Below, piece after piece: positions 34,301 to 45,620 of a stretch of DNA of 64,000 nt (position 1 is the first letter of the stretch; each line of letters opens with the position of its first letter). Both the position numbers and the translations under genes were made by a program. The DNA is taken from NCBI RefSeq assembly GCF_018294505.1, contig NC_057794.1, positions 187,769,716 to 187,833,715 of the forward strand, written 5' to 3'. Source of the stretch: Triticum aestivum (lineage: Eukaryota > Streptophyta > Magnoliopsida > Poales > Poaceae). Below the pieces are notes generated by a model. It did no database searches. It had not been told where the DNA came from and saw only the letters and a list, made by a program, of their open reading frames with translations.

Positions 34301-35238
34301 GGTGAAATCTGAGAAAGTGTTATCTTCCTTTGCATCTGCATCATCCATCGTCATTCATCATGTTAGTAAGTTGTGTTGCCAGAATCCTTGACACGGATAT
34401 TGGTAAAATCTTGATGAATGTGGAAATGCTCAAGTTCTTGAGAGCACGCACAAGCGCTACGTGTTATCATCGGCACTAACCGGGATTGCTCCTAGTCTCT
34501 TCGGTTATGCTATAACCACTCCAACAGTGAATTCACTCTCTATTGTTGGGTTCTTCCCCAGTTACCAGAATCATTCCCATCATTTGCATTTTGTTCCCAG
34601 CTTGCACCGCCAATGTGCCATTCTACCATGGGTCTCTTCCATTTCCGGTGATAAGCAAATTCATCCATTGCGTTGTCTTCAACAAGGTAATCCACATCAT
34701 CCAAGTCTGAGTATGCCATTCTACCGCCCCCTCCAAACGATCGCTCGAGAATTGCCTTAGGCTGGTTTAAAGAGTTTCAATGATCTCTGAATCAAAAGTA
34801 ATTCTTTTTGCCACTTAAGGGGATATCTCTACGAGTCACCTTCCTTAAGGTGTATCGTTATGGTATCATGGCAATTCAACTCCTCGCTATGTTGACAACC
34901 GTTTACCACCTTCTTAAGTGTGGAATTGTTGTCCACCTAGTGAACCTTCGTCATCCGTCTCTTTCCACCCCTCTTGATGTGTAACTCGTGTCTCAACCCG
35001 AGAGATGGTCCTATGTCTCATTCTGTGAGTTGTTCGATCTTCGAGAAGATTGACCTTTCTAGAGTCCCTTCTTCCCTCCGTGTCATGTTGACAGAATTTC
35101 TCAGAGCAAGACGACAAGACAAAGATGGTGTTCAAATCAACGTTCATTTGAAGTACAACCTGGATCGTGAAGATTGTGCTAGTTTGCATTCCCCTTTCAC
35201 CTTACCCTACGCTTGAATCTCGAGACGAGATTCTTGTT
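31311..35238 (+). pseudogene. Degenerate internal region with reverse-transcriptase relic
   Basis: No intact gag or pol is present. At 33120-33420 a corrupted RT is recognisable: YRQIK followed by ITSLGLTNA, echoing the conserved GYHQI and FGLTNAPA motifs, then DNILIS where the catalytic YxDD / DDILIYS motif normally lies. Many stops and frameshifts separate the pieces. Segments near 33770-33900 and 34920-35200 may be RNase H/integrase and C-terminal relics, but this is weak. The interior is far more decayed than the nearly identical LTRs. Confidence 0.6.
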
Positions 35239-35252
35239 TAGTGGGGGTGAGT
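35216..35252 (+). other. Palindrome plus polypurine tract before 3' LTR
   Basis: aatctcgagacgagatt (35216-35232) is a near-palindrome, followed by agtgggggtgagt directly before tgtcacatcc at 35253. The same arrangement is found in the unrelated-looking element at 61754-61790 on the minus strand. Confidence 0.75.
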
Positions 35253-38200
35253 TGTCACATCCCTAGCTTCTGGTAATGCACTAGGCTAGACCTCTTGCTG
35301 CATCATGTTTAAATTCAAACGAAATTTGAATTGAGGAATTTTCAAAGCCTCAGAAACCTCTAAAAATAACCAACAGTTAAATCTTCTCAAATGTGTCCAA
35401 GAAAATGTTCCTGTTATCCTCTGGAAATATTGGCAAGAGGTAAAATCCAAACCAATATTTTTGGTGTCTCAGAAACATTTAATTTGGGCATTTGAATTAA
35501 AGCAATAATTATTTGAATTGGATTTATATCTACTATTAAATAAATATAGGTCCAATAATTCTGAAATATTTTGTGGAGCATTGTTTTAATTCTTTTAGCT
35601 CCTAAAAATATTGTCAGAAGCAAAATAAATTGAATTGGTTTCAAAACCAAATTCAAAACAAACCTGCAAAATAGAAAACTGAAATAATTAGAAAAAGACA
35701 GAGAGAGAAGGGAATTACCTGGCGCCACTTACCTGGCCCAGCTGGCCAGCCCATCTGGCCGGCCCAGCCCACCTCCTCCTCCCCCTTGTCCTCTTCCTCC
35801 TCTGCCAGGAGGACGGACACCGCACGCACGCGCGCACGCGGAGGCCTCCACCTCCTGCTTCGCCGTGGCAGCCTCCCCGACTCCCTCGCGACGCCACGGA
35901 GACGCCCTCGACCCCCTCGACCGCCTCTCTCTCTCTGGACCCCCTCTCTCCCTCCCCTGACTCTCTTCCCCGAGCCACCCGAGAGTCGCCGTCGCCGCCG
36001 CTCGCCATAGCCACGGCCACCGACCACCACTCGCCTCGCCGACCAATCCAGAAGGACCGCATCGTCGTCCTCCTCGTCCACCCCGAGCCAAGCAACCAGG
36101 GGAGCGCTGCATCGCCGCCCCGGACGTCTTCTCCAACCTCGGTGCCGGCGATCTCCGTCGCTTGATTCGCCGCGTCCAGAGCCTCCCCGGCCCCGCCGTC
36201 TGCACCGTCTGACTCGCCGTGAGCCACTTACCTTATCCCCTAACTCCTTGTGCTCGCCCCCGTGCTGTAGCGCCGTTCCCCACGAGCCCGAAAGCTCACC
36301 GCCGCCGGCCATGCCGCCGTCGTGGCTACAGACGCCGTAGCTCGTGCCTGGGCGCGTCATAGCACTCGGTTTGCTCCCAGGAGCCCGTAGCGCCCACCAG
36401 CCCCTCCTCCCATGCACCATAGCGTCAACCCCGCACTCACCCGAACTCCGGCGCCGCCGCGAGCGCACTTCCGGCGAGCTCCGGCGCCCCCGCCACCACC
36501 CTCCTGCTCCTTTGGATACGGGAGAGCACGGGCTACGCCCCGGTGGTCTCCGCGAGTCCAGCCGCCGCCTGTAGCTCAAGTCCGGCGAGCCTCCGTCGTT
36601 GTTTAGGTCGCCGGCGGGTTAACTCCGGCCGTGCCGACGTGGCACCGTAATTAGTGGCTAATGATGCCACTAACTAACCCCCCCCTCTCACTGACTACTG
36701 GGCCCACGCCCCTAACTAACACTAGTTTAATTTCGGTTTAATTTTATCTAATCACTGTGGACCCACACGTCAGAGTTGACCATGATGACGTGGATGTTGA
36801 CCTGACCCCACCTGTCAGTGAGCTAACAGCCCTGTGTCACTGACGTGTGGCCCCCACACGTCAGGTTTGACCTGGAGGCGCCCAGTTGACCTGCTGACGT
36901 CATGATGACGTCAGGCTGGCGCATTAATTCAATTACTGGATTTATTAATATTCAGGAAATTTCAGAAAATGCCCTAAACTTCAATAAATCATAGAAAATT
37001 AACCGTAACTCCAAATTAAATAATTTATATATGAAAAATTATCAGAAAAATTCAAGGAATCCATCTGTACCATTTTCATGCATGTTAGAACAACTTATCA
37101 CTACTGTTTAGGGCAAATGAAGTGAATGGCATTTAATAATCACATATGGAGTTTGAATTTGAATCTTGTATTCAAACCAACTTCATTTAATCTGTTGCTA
37201 GTTGCATTAGCCCAAAACACATTCATTTTGCCATGTCATGATCATGCATCATATTGTGCATTGCATTGATTGTGTTCCTTCTGTGTTGCCGGTATTTGTC
37301 CCCTCTCGATAGACGTGATACCGATGATGTGATCGTTGACACTGATGAAGACTCAATGTTATCTTCAGAAGTGCCAGGCAAGCAAAACCCCCTTGTTCAT
37401 TCCGATACAATCCTACTCTCTCGCTCCTGCTCTCTTTTACTGCATTAGGACAACACCGATTCATCTGTTACTTGCTGCGGTAGCTGAACCCCTTTATCCT
37501 TTGCATGACCTGTCATTGCCACAGTAAATAGATGAAACCCACTAGCATGAGTAGGAGTTGTTTGAGCCCTGTTGTGCCTACTCATTCATGCTTGTTTGTC
37601 ATGCCTGCTACTGCTTAGAGTTGAGTCAGGTCTGATTCATCGGGGATGAATCAGAGGCGTGTGAACATGTCCTACTGTGTGTGAGCTAAGTGTGTGAACA
37701 CGATTTGGTAAAGGTAGCGGTGAGAGGCCATGTAGGAGTACATGGTGGGTTGTCTCATTGAAGCCGTCCTCAGGAACTGAGTTCTGTGTTTGTGATCCAT
37801 GATTCAGCTACTACCATACATTGGGCCCTGAAATATGACCCCGCTCGACTTCTTATTCACCCTAGTCCTCTGTCCAGGAGTTGCAAGTAGTTTCTGGTGT
37901 TTGTAGCTTACTGGAGGCCGTGGACAGCGCTGACCGTAGGGGTGGGCTGTGATGCGGTAGGTACGTGGCACGGTGTACCGGATGCCCGTTTGGTATCTCG
38001 GGAACCCTGTTCACATCGTTTGGGGCTGTGAGCGAAACTCCGGCCGGATCTCCTCATGGATGGAACCCGAATAGGCGATAAACCTGGACTAGAGACTTGA
38101 GTGTTTAGGTAGGTCGTGGTCTACACCCACGTCGGCTTTCGCTTGAAGTCTGCCGAGCACATGTCGTGTGCAGACGCTAAGTGGTGGAAACATGTATGAA

Positions 38201-39435
38201 GAAGTACACCCCTGCAGGGTTAACATCATCTATTCGAATAGCCGTGTCCGCGGAAAAGGACTTCTGGGTTGCTTATATCAGTTCATAGACAAGTGAAAGT
38301 GGATACTCTAAAATACGCAAGATAAGCGTGAGTGCTATGGATGGCGTTCTCGTAGGGAGACGGGAGCGGATCCATAGTGGTGTATTGATATGGTGAATAT
38401 GTGGACTCGTGTGCGCCACCTCAAAAGAGTTACTTGCAGTCGTAGTTTAGGATAGCCACCGAGTCAAAGCTGGCTTGCTGCAGTTAAACCCCACCATCCC
38501 CTTGTTGATAATGATGCATATGTAGTTAGTTCTGATGTAAGTCTTGCTGGGTACATTTGTACTCACGTTTGCCTATTTTATGTTTTTGCAGAGAGACTTC
38601 GGTCTCGCTAGTAGTTCCGCGTGGACTTCGACGTTTAGCTTGTTACCTCAGCTACGATCTTGTGCCCTCGGCAGGATCTGGTAGATAGTCAGGCTTCTCA
38701 GCCTTTTTCATTTATAGATGTCTGTACTCAGACATGATAGCTTCCGCTTGTGCTTTGACTTGTATGCTCTGATTGTTGGGTCATGAGACCCATGTTTGTA
38801 ATATCTCGCTCCTCGGAGCCTATTGAATAAATACTTGAGTCATAGAGTCATGTTGTGATGCCATGTTGTATTTGCACATATCGAGCATATTGTGTGTATG
38901 TTATTGAAATGCTTGGTATGTGTGGGATCTGACCATCTAGTTGTTTATCTTTAGTAGCCTCTCTTACGGGGAAATGTCTCCTAGTGTTTCCACCGAGCCA
39001 TGGTAGCTTGCTACTGCTCCGGAACACTTAGGCTGGCCGGCATGTGTCCTTCTTCGTTCCTGTGTCTGTCCCTTCGGGGAAATGTCACGCGATGAATACC
39101 GGAGTCCTGTTAGCCCGCTACAGCCCGGTTCACCGGAGTCCTGCTAGCCCAGTGCTACAGCCTGGATTCACTCGCTGATGACCGACACGTTCGATGCTGG
39201 GTCATGGATGCCTGTCCCTGTAAGTCTGTGCCACTTTGGGTTTATGACTAGCCATGTCAGCCCGGGCTCCTTATCATATGGATGCTAGCGACACTATCAT
39301 ATACGTGTGCCAAAAGGCGCAAACGGTCCCGGGCAAAGGTAAGGCGACACCCGTGGGAATACCGTGCGTGAGGCCGCAAGGTGATATGAGGTGTTACATG
39401 CTAGATCGATGTGGCATTGAGTCGGGGTCCTGACA
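35253..39435 (+). repeat. 3' LTR (4183 bp)
   Basis: tgtcacatccctagc...gtcctgaca. It is the partner of 27134-31294, with a 24 bp extra block near 35880 (gactccctcgcgacgccacg) that keeps the antisense frame open. Confidence 0.9.
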
Positions 39436-40021
39436 CGCTTGTCTTGGGGCAAGGACACCGTCTTGACACGAAGGAGGCGGAGGTGCTCCGTGAGCTGCGC
39501 GTCTCGGCATGAGGGCTCTGTCTTGATGTGGAGGAGGCGGAGGCGCTCCATGAGCTACATCACCCGCAGCTGGAGGTGGGCGACGCAGCGAGAGGGATGG
39601 TGCAGGAGAGCCTCCAGTGGCCCTAACAAGCTTGGTGATGCGGTCCAACAAGTTCTCATAGAGGTCGTCGACCGGGCAGTAATGCAAGAGCTCACGTGCC
39701 ATGAGCTGCGCAGCCTGCGCGTCTGTGGGTGCACGGCGTGCGTGAGATGATGAGCCGGCCGGAGTCAGCGACGGTGTGGCGGTGGGGCCGTCCCGCCGCA
39801 TGGAGGGGTGCAGTGAGGACGCTTGCTACTCGTTTGCTGCTAGGCCGGTAGAGGCGTTGGCAACAGGAGACGGAGAACAACGAGGAGGCCCGCCGACAGG
39901 GGCTATCTGAGCGACACGGGCGGTGAGGGCGGCCCGGTGCTTGGCGCGGGGTCGACGTGCGTCCGACATGGATGCGGTGGAGCGATGGGACGCAAATCAG
40001 CTGAAGGAAAGCTTCAGCGCA
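39436..40021 (-). pseudogene. Gag N-terminal region of the minus-strand gypsy element
   Basis: Reading on the minus strand from about 39971, MSDARRPRAKHRAALTARVA is followed by a stop near 39826 and then an open frame (39801 leftwards) with QAAQLMARELLHYCPVDDLY and NLLDRITKLV, followed by Pro/Arg-rich sequence. This is the usual N-terminal layout of gag in this element group. Together with 26802-27133 it formed one gag before the 12.3 kb element inserted. Confidence 0.55.
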
Positions 40022-40041
40022 CCCCTACCTGGCGCACCAAA
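40022..40041 (-). other. Primer-binding site (minus strand)
   Basis: The minus strand reads tggtgcgccaggtaggggtg next to the LTR end at 40042. It matches the PBS of the 2432-9563 element at nearly every position and orients this LTR as a minus-strand 5' LTR. Confidence 0.7.
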
Positions 40042-40345
40042 TGTCGGATTTCGGGTTCTGGCAAAACCCTTAAGGTTCGAACACTGGGGTGCGCACGAAG
40101 ATCTCTCCCCCTCTAGCTCTCGCCCTCACCACAATCTCAAGGCTTAGCGCGTCGAACCCGCAGAACAAAGGGACACAAGATTTATACTGGTTCAGGCCAC
40201 CGATGTGGTGTAATACCCTACTCCAGTGTGGTGTGGTGGATTGCCTCTTGGGCTGAGGATGAACAGTTAAAAGGGAAGAACAACCTCCTGAGGAGAGGTG
40301 CTCTTGTGCTAGGTGAGCTTGTCTGGTGGCCTTGGTGGAATGGAT
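40042..40345 (-). repeat. Partial 5' LTR of the minus-strand gypsy element
   Basis: It starts tgtcggatttcgggttctgg and is clearly related along its length to the LTR at 41699 (shared caagatttatactggttcag and gtggtgtaataccctact). It is interrupted at 40346 by another LTR and does not resume. Confidence 0.75.
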
Positions 40346-41473
40346 TGATACGTCTCCAACGTATCTATAATTTTTTATTGTTCCATGCTATTATATATTC
40401 TGTTTTGGATGGTTAATGGGCTTTATTATACACTTTTATATTATTTTCGGGACTAACCTATTAACCCAGCGCCCAGTGCAAATTGCTGTTTTTTTGCCTA
40501 TTTCAGTGTTGCACAGAAAAGGAATATCAAACGGAGTCCAAACGGAATGAAACCTTCGGGAGAATGATTGTTGGAACAAACGTGATCCAGAGGACTTGGA
40601 GTGGACGTCAAGAGACAACCGAGGAGGCCACCAGGCAAGGAGGCGCGCCTGCCCCCCTGGGCGTGCCCCCCACCCTCGTGGGCCCCTCGTGGCTCTCCTG
40701 ACCGACTTCCTTCGCCCATATATACTCATATACTCTGAATACATCCAGGAGCACCATGAAACCCTATTTCCACCGCCGCAACTTTCTATACCTGTGAGCT
40801 CCCATCTTGGGGCCTTTTTCAGCGCTCCGCCGGAGGGGGCATCGATCACGGAGGGCCTCTACATCAACTCCATGGCCCCTCCAATGATGTGTGAGTAGTT
40901 TACCTTAGACCTTCGGGTCCATAGTTATTAGCTAGATGGCTTCTTCTCTCTCTTCGGATCTTAATATAATGTTCTCCTCGATCTTCTTTGAGATGTATTT
41001 GATGTAACTCTTTTTGCGGTGTGTTTGTCGAGATCCGATGAATTGTGGGTTGATCAAGATTATCTATGAACAATATTTGAATCTCCTCTGAATTCTTTTA
41101 TGCATGATTTGTTATCTTTGCAAGTCTCTTCGAATTATCAGTTTGGTTTGGCCTGCTAGATTGATCTTTCTTGCAATGGGAGAAGTGCTTAGCTTTGGGT
41201 TCAATCCTGCGGTGCTCGATCCCAGTGACTGAAAGGGAAACGACACGTATTGTATTGTTGCCATCAAGGATAAAAAGAGGGGGTTTATATCATATTGCTT
41301 GAGTTTATCCCTCTAGATCATGTCATCTTACCTAATGTGTTACTCTGTTCTTATGAACTTAATACTCTAGATGCATGCTGGATAGCGGTCGATGTTTGGA
41401 GTAATTGTAGTAGATGCAGGCAGGAGTCGGTCTACTTGTCACGGACGTGATGCCTATATACATGATCATGCCT
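40346..41473 (+). repeat. LTR fragment of an Athila-type family (tgatacgtctccaacg start)
   Basis: It begins tgatacgtctccaacgtatc, has a GC-rich hairpin block at 40640-40690 (cgtgccccccaccctcgtgg) and a TATA-like ccatatatac near 40717. It ends abruptly after gatgcctatatacatgatca without the expected LTR end. No PBS or interior follows, so this is a truncated LTR. Confidence 0.7.
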
Positions 41474-41698
41474 GGCCTTCTTATGCGAAGGACCCTAAAG
41501 AAAGACGATCGGTGCGTGGCTCCCTAGATGGGCGATAGTCAAGCAGGTAGTGACCATAAGTAACTCATGCATGGAGAGCAAACTAGCTTTGGTAAATGCA
41601 AGAATGATACATGCCACTGGGTCGGACCCGAGCGGCCTGGGGAAGATGTAGCCTGAGGGGCGCCCCCAGCAGGGTAAACTAAAGATGCAAGAGGATAC
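41474..41698. other. Unassigned 225 bp between two LTR fragments
   Basis: No ORF or repeat was recognised. The stretch includes gcctggggaagatgtagcct and may be a remnant of an older element. It ends in gatac, which would be the target duplication of the next LTR if the partner were visible. Confidence 0.3.
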
Positions 41699-42632
41699 TG
41701 TCGGATCACGGGTTCCGACAAAACCCATATGGTTCGAACTCTAGGGTGCGCACAAAGATTTCCCCCTACCGATCCACGTCCTAACTCAGCTAAGGTCTTA
41801 CAGACTAACTCGACGAACTCACAACACAATGGACACAAGATTTATACTGGTTCAGGCCACCGTTGTGGTGTAATACCCTACTACAGTGTGGTGGTGGTGG
41901 ATTGCCTCTCGGGCTGAGGATGAACAGTACAGGGGGAGAATAGCCTCCTGAGGAGAGGTGTTCTTGTGCTTGGTGGATGTGATTGTGGGGATGAACTTGT
42001 TCTAGTCTAAGATGAGGCCGCCCCTAATCTCAGATGAGGTCCCCCTATCTACGGTGGTTGCTAGTTCTATTTATAGAGACCCTGGTCCTCTCCCCAAATA
42101 TTGAGCGGGAAGGGAGACAACAACGGCCAATTTGAAAGGGGACAACTAGTACAGCTTATCCTGACAAAAGTGGTCTTCGCCTGCAAAAGGCTCTGGTGGT
42201 GACGCCGCCTTGGGCTCCATGGTGACCTCCGCCTTGCCGTCTTACTGGTCTTGGTCTTGTTGCACCAATATGGAAACCTTTTCTTGATGCTTCGGTACTC
42301 CGCGCCTGCGCTTGCACGGTTAGCACCAAAGAGGAAACAAGGATGCTGCATGCGCTGGCGGCCGCCTGGCGCCCGCCTGGTCTTGGTTGTCATGGCTCAC
42401 GTCATGAGAACCTCGCGAGGTTTGCCTTGCCTTGATCTCTCCACCCCTCGCGAGCTTGCCTGGCGAGGCTGCTCCTGAGGAGGTCTTGCATCGTCCGCCT
42501 CACGAGGCTTGCCCATCCCGAAGGTCTTAAATGCCTTGGTGATGAAGATGGGCCATGCAGGCCTGCTAGCAAAGCCATGCCATGGGCCGTAGGCAGGCAA
42601 GTCTGGGGACCCCCGTTCCTAGAACATCGACA
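41699..42632 (-). repeat. 3' LTR (934 bp, minus)
   Basis: tgtcggatcacggg...gaacatcgaca. A minus-strand TATA box (ctataaatag at 42067-42076) confirms orientation. The internal side carries atagcccccaggccc, whose minus-strand reading gggcctgggggctat is the PPT. Confidence 0.8.
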
Positions 42633-42652
42633 ATAGCCCCCAGGCCCAAGGC
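42633..42652 (-). other. Polypurine tract (minus)
   Basis: The minus strand reads gggcctgggggctat just before the LTR start. It is nearly identical to the PPT region of the 2432-9563 element. Confidence 0.65.
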
Positions 42653-42926
42653 ACGCTCGGGCTTGGCTTCGAGGCGAAGTCGAAGGTCAAGTGTGGAGCG
42701 CCGTCGGCCCCAATAGCCTGTGGCCTTGGTCGACGCATGGCGGTTGATTGGACATGGGCGTCTCTGCTTACCCATGCTGCCTCGACAACTGCCTGACTTG
42801 ACAAGTAGTCCTGTATGGGCGGCGCTTGCCTTCACTGCTTTCCTTCGCCTTGCTCAGATCCCCTTTCTTGCGCCATGCCACCGAAATTCTCAAATCTGCT
42901 TCCATCTTCTCCTGCATCAGCGACTA

Positions 42927-45578
42927 ATGGTGCCGCGCAAGGTCAAGCCCTCTGCGTCGCCAGCTTGGTACGAACCTGCTCTAGACTCGCCCAGCGTTTC
43001 GGAGAAGAGCCTCGCCGCCACACGCTTGCTGACGGCGGGGGAAAGCAACAAGAAGGGGAAGACTGGACTCCGGGGCAGCTCCGACGTGCCTGAGCACGAG
43101 GGAAGCACCTTCTACCCCTTCTTCACGAGCAGCATCGCCGCCGGGCTGGTTCCCCCCTTCTCTGACTTCTTTTGCGAGGTCCTTGATCACTTTGGATTGC
43201 AAGAGCTGCATCTTCATCCCAACTCTATCCTTCTCTTGTCGATCTTCGCCTACTACTGCGAGGCATACCTTGGCGTGATGTCGTCCGTGGCCCTTCTGTG
43301 CCACATCTTCTTCCTCCGCGCCAAGGAGGGTCACACCTTCGGGTGTGTCAATTTCATCCCGACCGGCAAGGCCAACTCGATCTCAAAGATGGGGAAGAAA
43401 GCCAATGGCTTTCGGAGCAAGTGGGCCATGATGGATGCTAAATGCGTCCACCCACGCTTGACACTGCCGACGGAGAGGCCCCAGTCCGACAAGGGGTGGT
43501 CCTACGCGAAGATCACCAACGAGCGGGCGACGTTGGTGCTGGAGCAGATGAAGTCTGACCTGAAGCCTGGCAACGCGAAGGCGGCGAAGATTACAGGGGC
43601 CATGCTCTTGAGAGAATTCCTGGCCCTACGCGTGGCCCTACTTCAAGCATGCACACACCCCTTGTGGGAAGTTGGGGATGAAGAGGACAAGGTTCGCTTG
43701 ATCTCGGAGGCCTTGTCCGACGTGGAGCTGACCGCAGCTCTCCGCCTTCTGGTTGGGGATGATCAGGAGTATCCGCCGAATGTCTTTACTCCTTTGCTCC
43801 GCCACAAGGACGGGGCGCTGATCGTGGCCTCCAAGCCGACATTTGACGGGCGTGGACTGATGCCGCCGGTTCTCACCGGGGCCCCTGCGGCGCCGACGCC
43901 GGTGGAGCTGTCTCCTGGTGAGTCCCGCGGGGAGGAAGGAGAGGAGGAAGACTCGGAGGTGACCCCTGAAGGGACGGGGAAGACCTCCCCCTGAGTAAGG
44001 CTGACATCCTCCACGCCTTTCCCGATGATGATGACGCCGACGCTCCTTAGGAGAAGGAGGAACTGGCCGTGATCCCGACGAGGAGCTGGTCGGCGCTGAT
44101 CTCCCGAGATTCTCCTGCTGCGCTAGTGCTGGCTGGAGCCGCTTCTGGCTCAACTGCTGCTCCTGCTTCAGCTTCTGGGGCTGGTGCCCCCGCGCCTCGA
44201 GTCGCGAAGCTCTCAGGCTTCAAGCTCACCAAGCAGAAGGTGGACTACGCTGCTGTGGACCAGTGAGTGCCCCGCCTCGCCTTGTTCCTGCTGTTGATGC
44301 TTGTTTCCGACTCTCTTTCCTTGTTGTGTAACCAGGCTGCCATCTACGGCGAAGAGGAGAAGGGAGAGCGAGGTGGTGCCGCTTGAGTCCGTGTCGCCTC
44401 CTATGCCCGCGCCCCTCTCCATGAGCAAAGGTGAGGATGGTGCTCGTGCTACTCCAGCCCGGTCATCCTCGCGAGGCTCGGTGGAGCATCCTCGGGAGGA
44501 GTCAGCCCCCGAAGCACCGCTGGCTCAGGAGGTGCCGATGTCCGGCTCGGGTGCTGAGGTCCAAGAGGCTCAGGAGCCTCCTGCCTCTCAGGCCATGGTG
44601 ACGAAGCCTCTTCCTCCTTCTGCACCATTATTCCCAGGTTCTTCTTCCTCCTCTGCTGTCTTGGAGTGTGCCCTTTCAGAGATGGCTCAGCTATGGGAAG
44701 ATCTCCTAAGTGCGGATCTACGCCTGGCAGTCGAGCGCCTGGAGCTCACCTCCGGCTGGCTTCAGGCTGACGCAGCAGTCCGAGCGGTGCTAAGCCAGGC
44801 CGCGACGACCTCCGAGAAGGAGAAGCAGGCCGTCGCCCATGCTGCGGCCGATCGCGAGGCGGCGATGAAGGACGCCGAAGCCGCCCACGACCACTGCCGG
44901 GCGCTGGAAAACGAGCTGAAGAGTGTGCGTGATGAGCGCACAGAGGAAGCTCGCGGCCGTCAGGCGAAGGAGGAGGAGATGAAAGCTCGGGATTATGCCG
45001 TCAAGGACTGCGATGCTGAGCTGGGGGAGTTGGCGAAGGCGCAGGCCACTGAATGCAGACAGCTGGAGGAGTTGGAGCGGAAGGTGGAGGCGAAGGGGGT
45101 CGATCTTGACGCCAAGGCGAAGGTTTTAGCCGAGGACCGCGCGACCTTCGCGCTCCTGGAGAAAAGGTCTCGCGAGGCGCTGAAGTCGCTCTATGAGAAG
45201 GGCTTGGAGAAGCTGTTGGCCACCAGTGAGGACGGCCCCGCCCGGTTGCTCCCCTAATTGGTCGATGCGCTTGAGAAAGTTGTGCGCAGCATCGGCCCCA
45301 TGGAAAAGGCCGAGGCTCGAGTCCTTTCTTCAGCCGCGCTGACGCGTGTCTTCAGCCACCTCCATCTTCGCGATACTGCCGCTCGCCTTGACGAGCTGCT
45401 GGAGCCTGTGGCTGATGAACAGTGCTCAGCCGCCACCGCAGTCGTAAAATGTCAGGTGGAAGCCCTGCTAGAGAAGTTCGACGCCTTCGCCCCTGCGCCC
45501 TCGACCGGTGATGCAGGTGAAGGAGACGCTACCCAGGAGGGGGCACCTCTTGCAGGTGTCGGCGGTGTCGAGGGATGA
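42927..45578 (+). pseudogene. Second antisense gene: Transposase_28-like domain plus coiled coil
   Basis: From ATG 42927 (MVPRKVKPSA) the frame is open to 43994. Around residues 65-140 it reads FSDFFCEVLDHFGL, HLHPNSILLLSIFAYYCEAY, as in the 'putative gypsy type transposon' domain. A one-base deletion in a C run (43987-43991) shifts to the frame of 44051-44262. A TAG at 44048 and a clean GT-AG intron (44263-44335, codon split as ca|g) follow. The exon 44336-45254 then encodes a Pro/Ser/Glu linker and a long coiled coil (about 44790-45200). TAA 45255 interrupts it before the same frame continues to 45578. The domain order matches 3961-7799 although the sequence is diverged. An upstream ATG at 42875 is in another frame. 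Role unknown. Confidence 0.75.
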
Positions 45579-45620
45579 CAGGCTTGCAGCTACTTTCCTG
45601 TTGAGATTCCTACAACATGT

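Larger units (their letters stand above)
27134..39435 (+). mobile_element. 12.3 kb gypsy retrotransposon with 4.2 kb LTRs and degenerate interior
   Basis: LTRs at 27134-31294 (4161 bp) and 35253-39435 (4183 bp) end in tgaca and begin gtcacatccctagc (the first base of the left copy is c instead of t). The flanks cgcgt (27129-27133) and cgctt (39436-39440) are a 4 of 5 match, consistent with a slightly mutated target duplication. PBS tggtatcagagc (initiator tRNA-Met type) and PPT agtgggggtgag are both present and orient it plus. The interior is only 3958 bp and has no ORF over about 105 aa. Very long LTRs with a tRNA-Met PBS suggest the Del/Tekay chromovirus lineage, tentatively. Confidence 0.85.
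41699..45620 (-). mobile_element. Truncated minus-strand gypsy element carrying a plus-strand gene
   Basis: Its 3' LTR (41699-42632) is followed by a PPT and then a plus-strand gene, the same layout as 2432-9563. Its PBS-side half is cut off at 45621 by another LTR. The LTR is in the same family as 40042-40345, so gag-bearing and gene-bearing members of one family lie next to each other. Confidence 0.75.
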
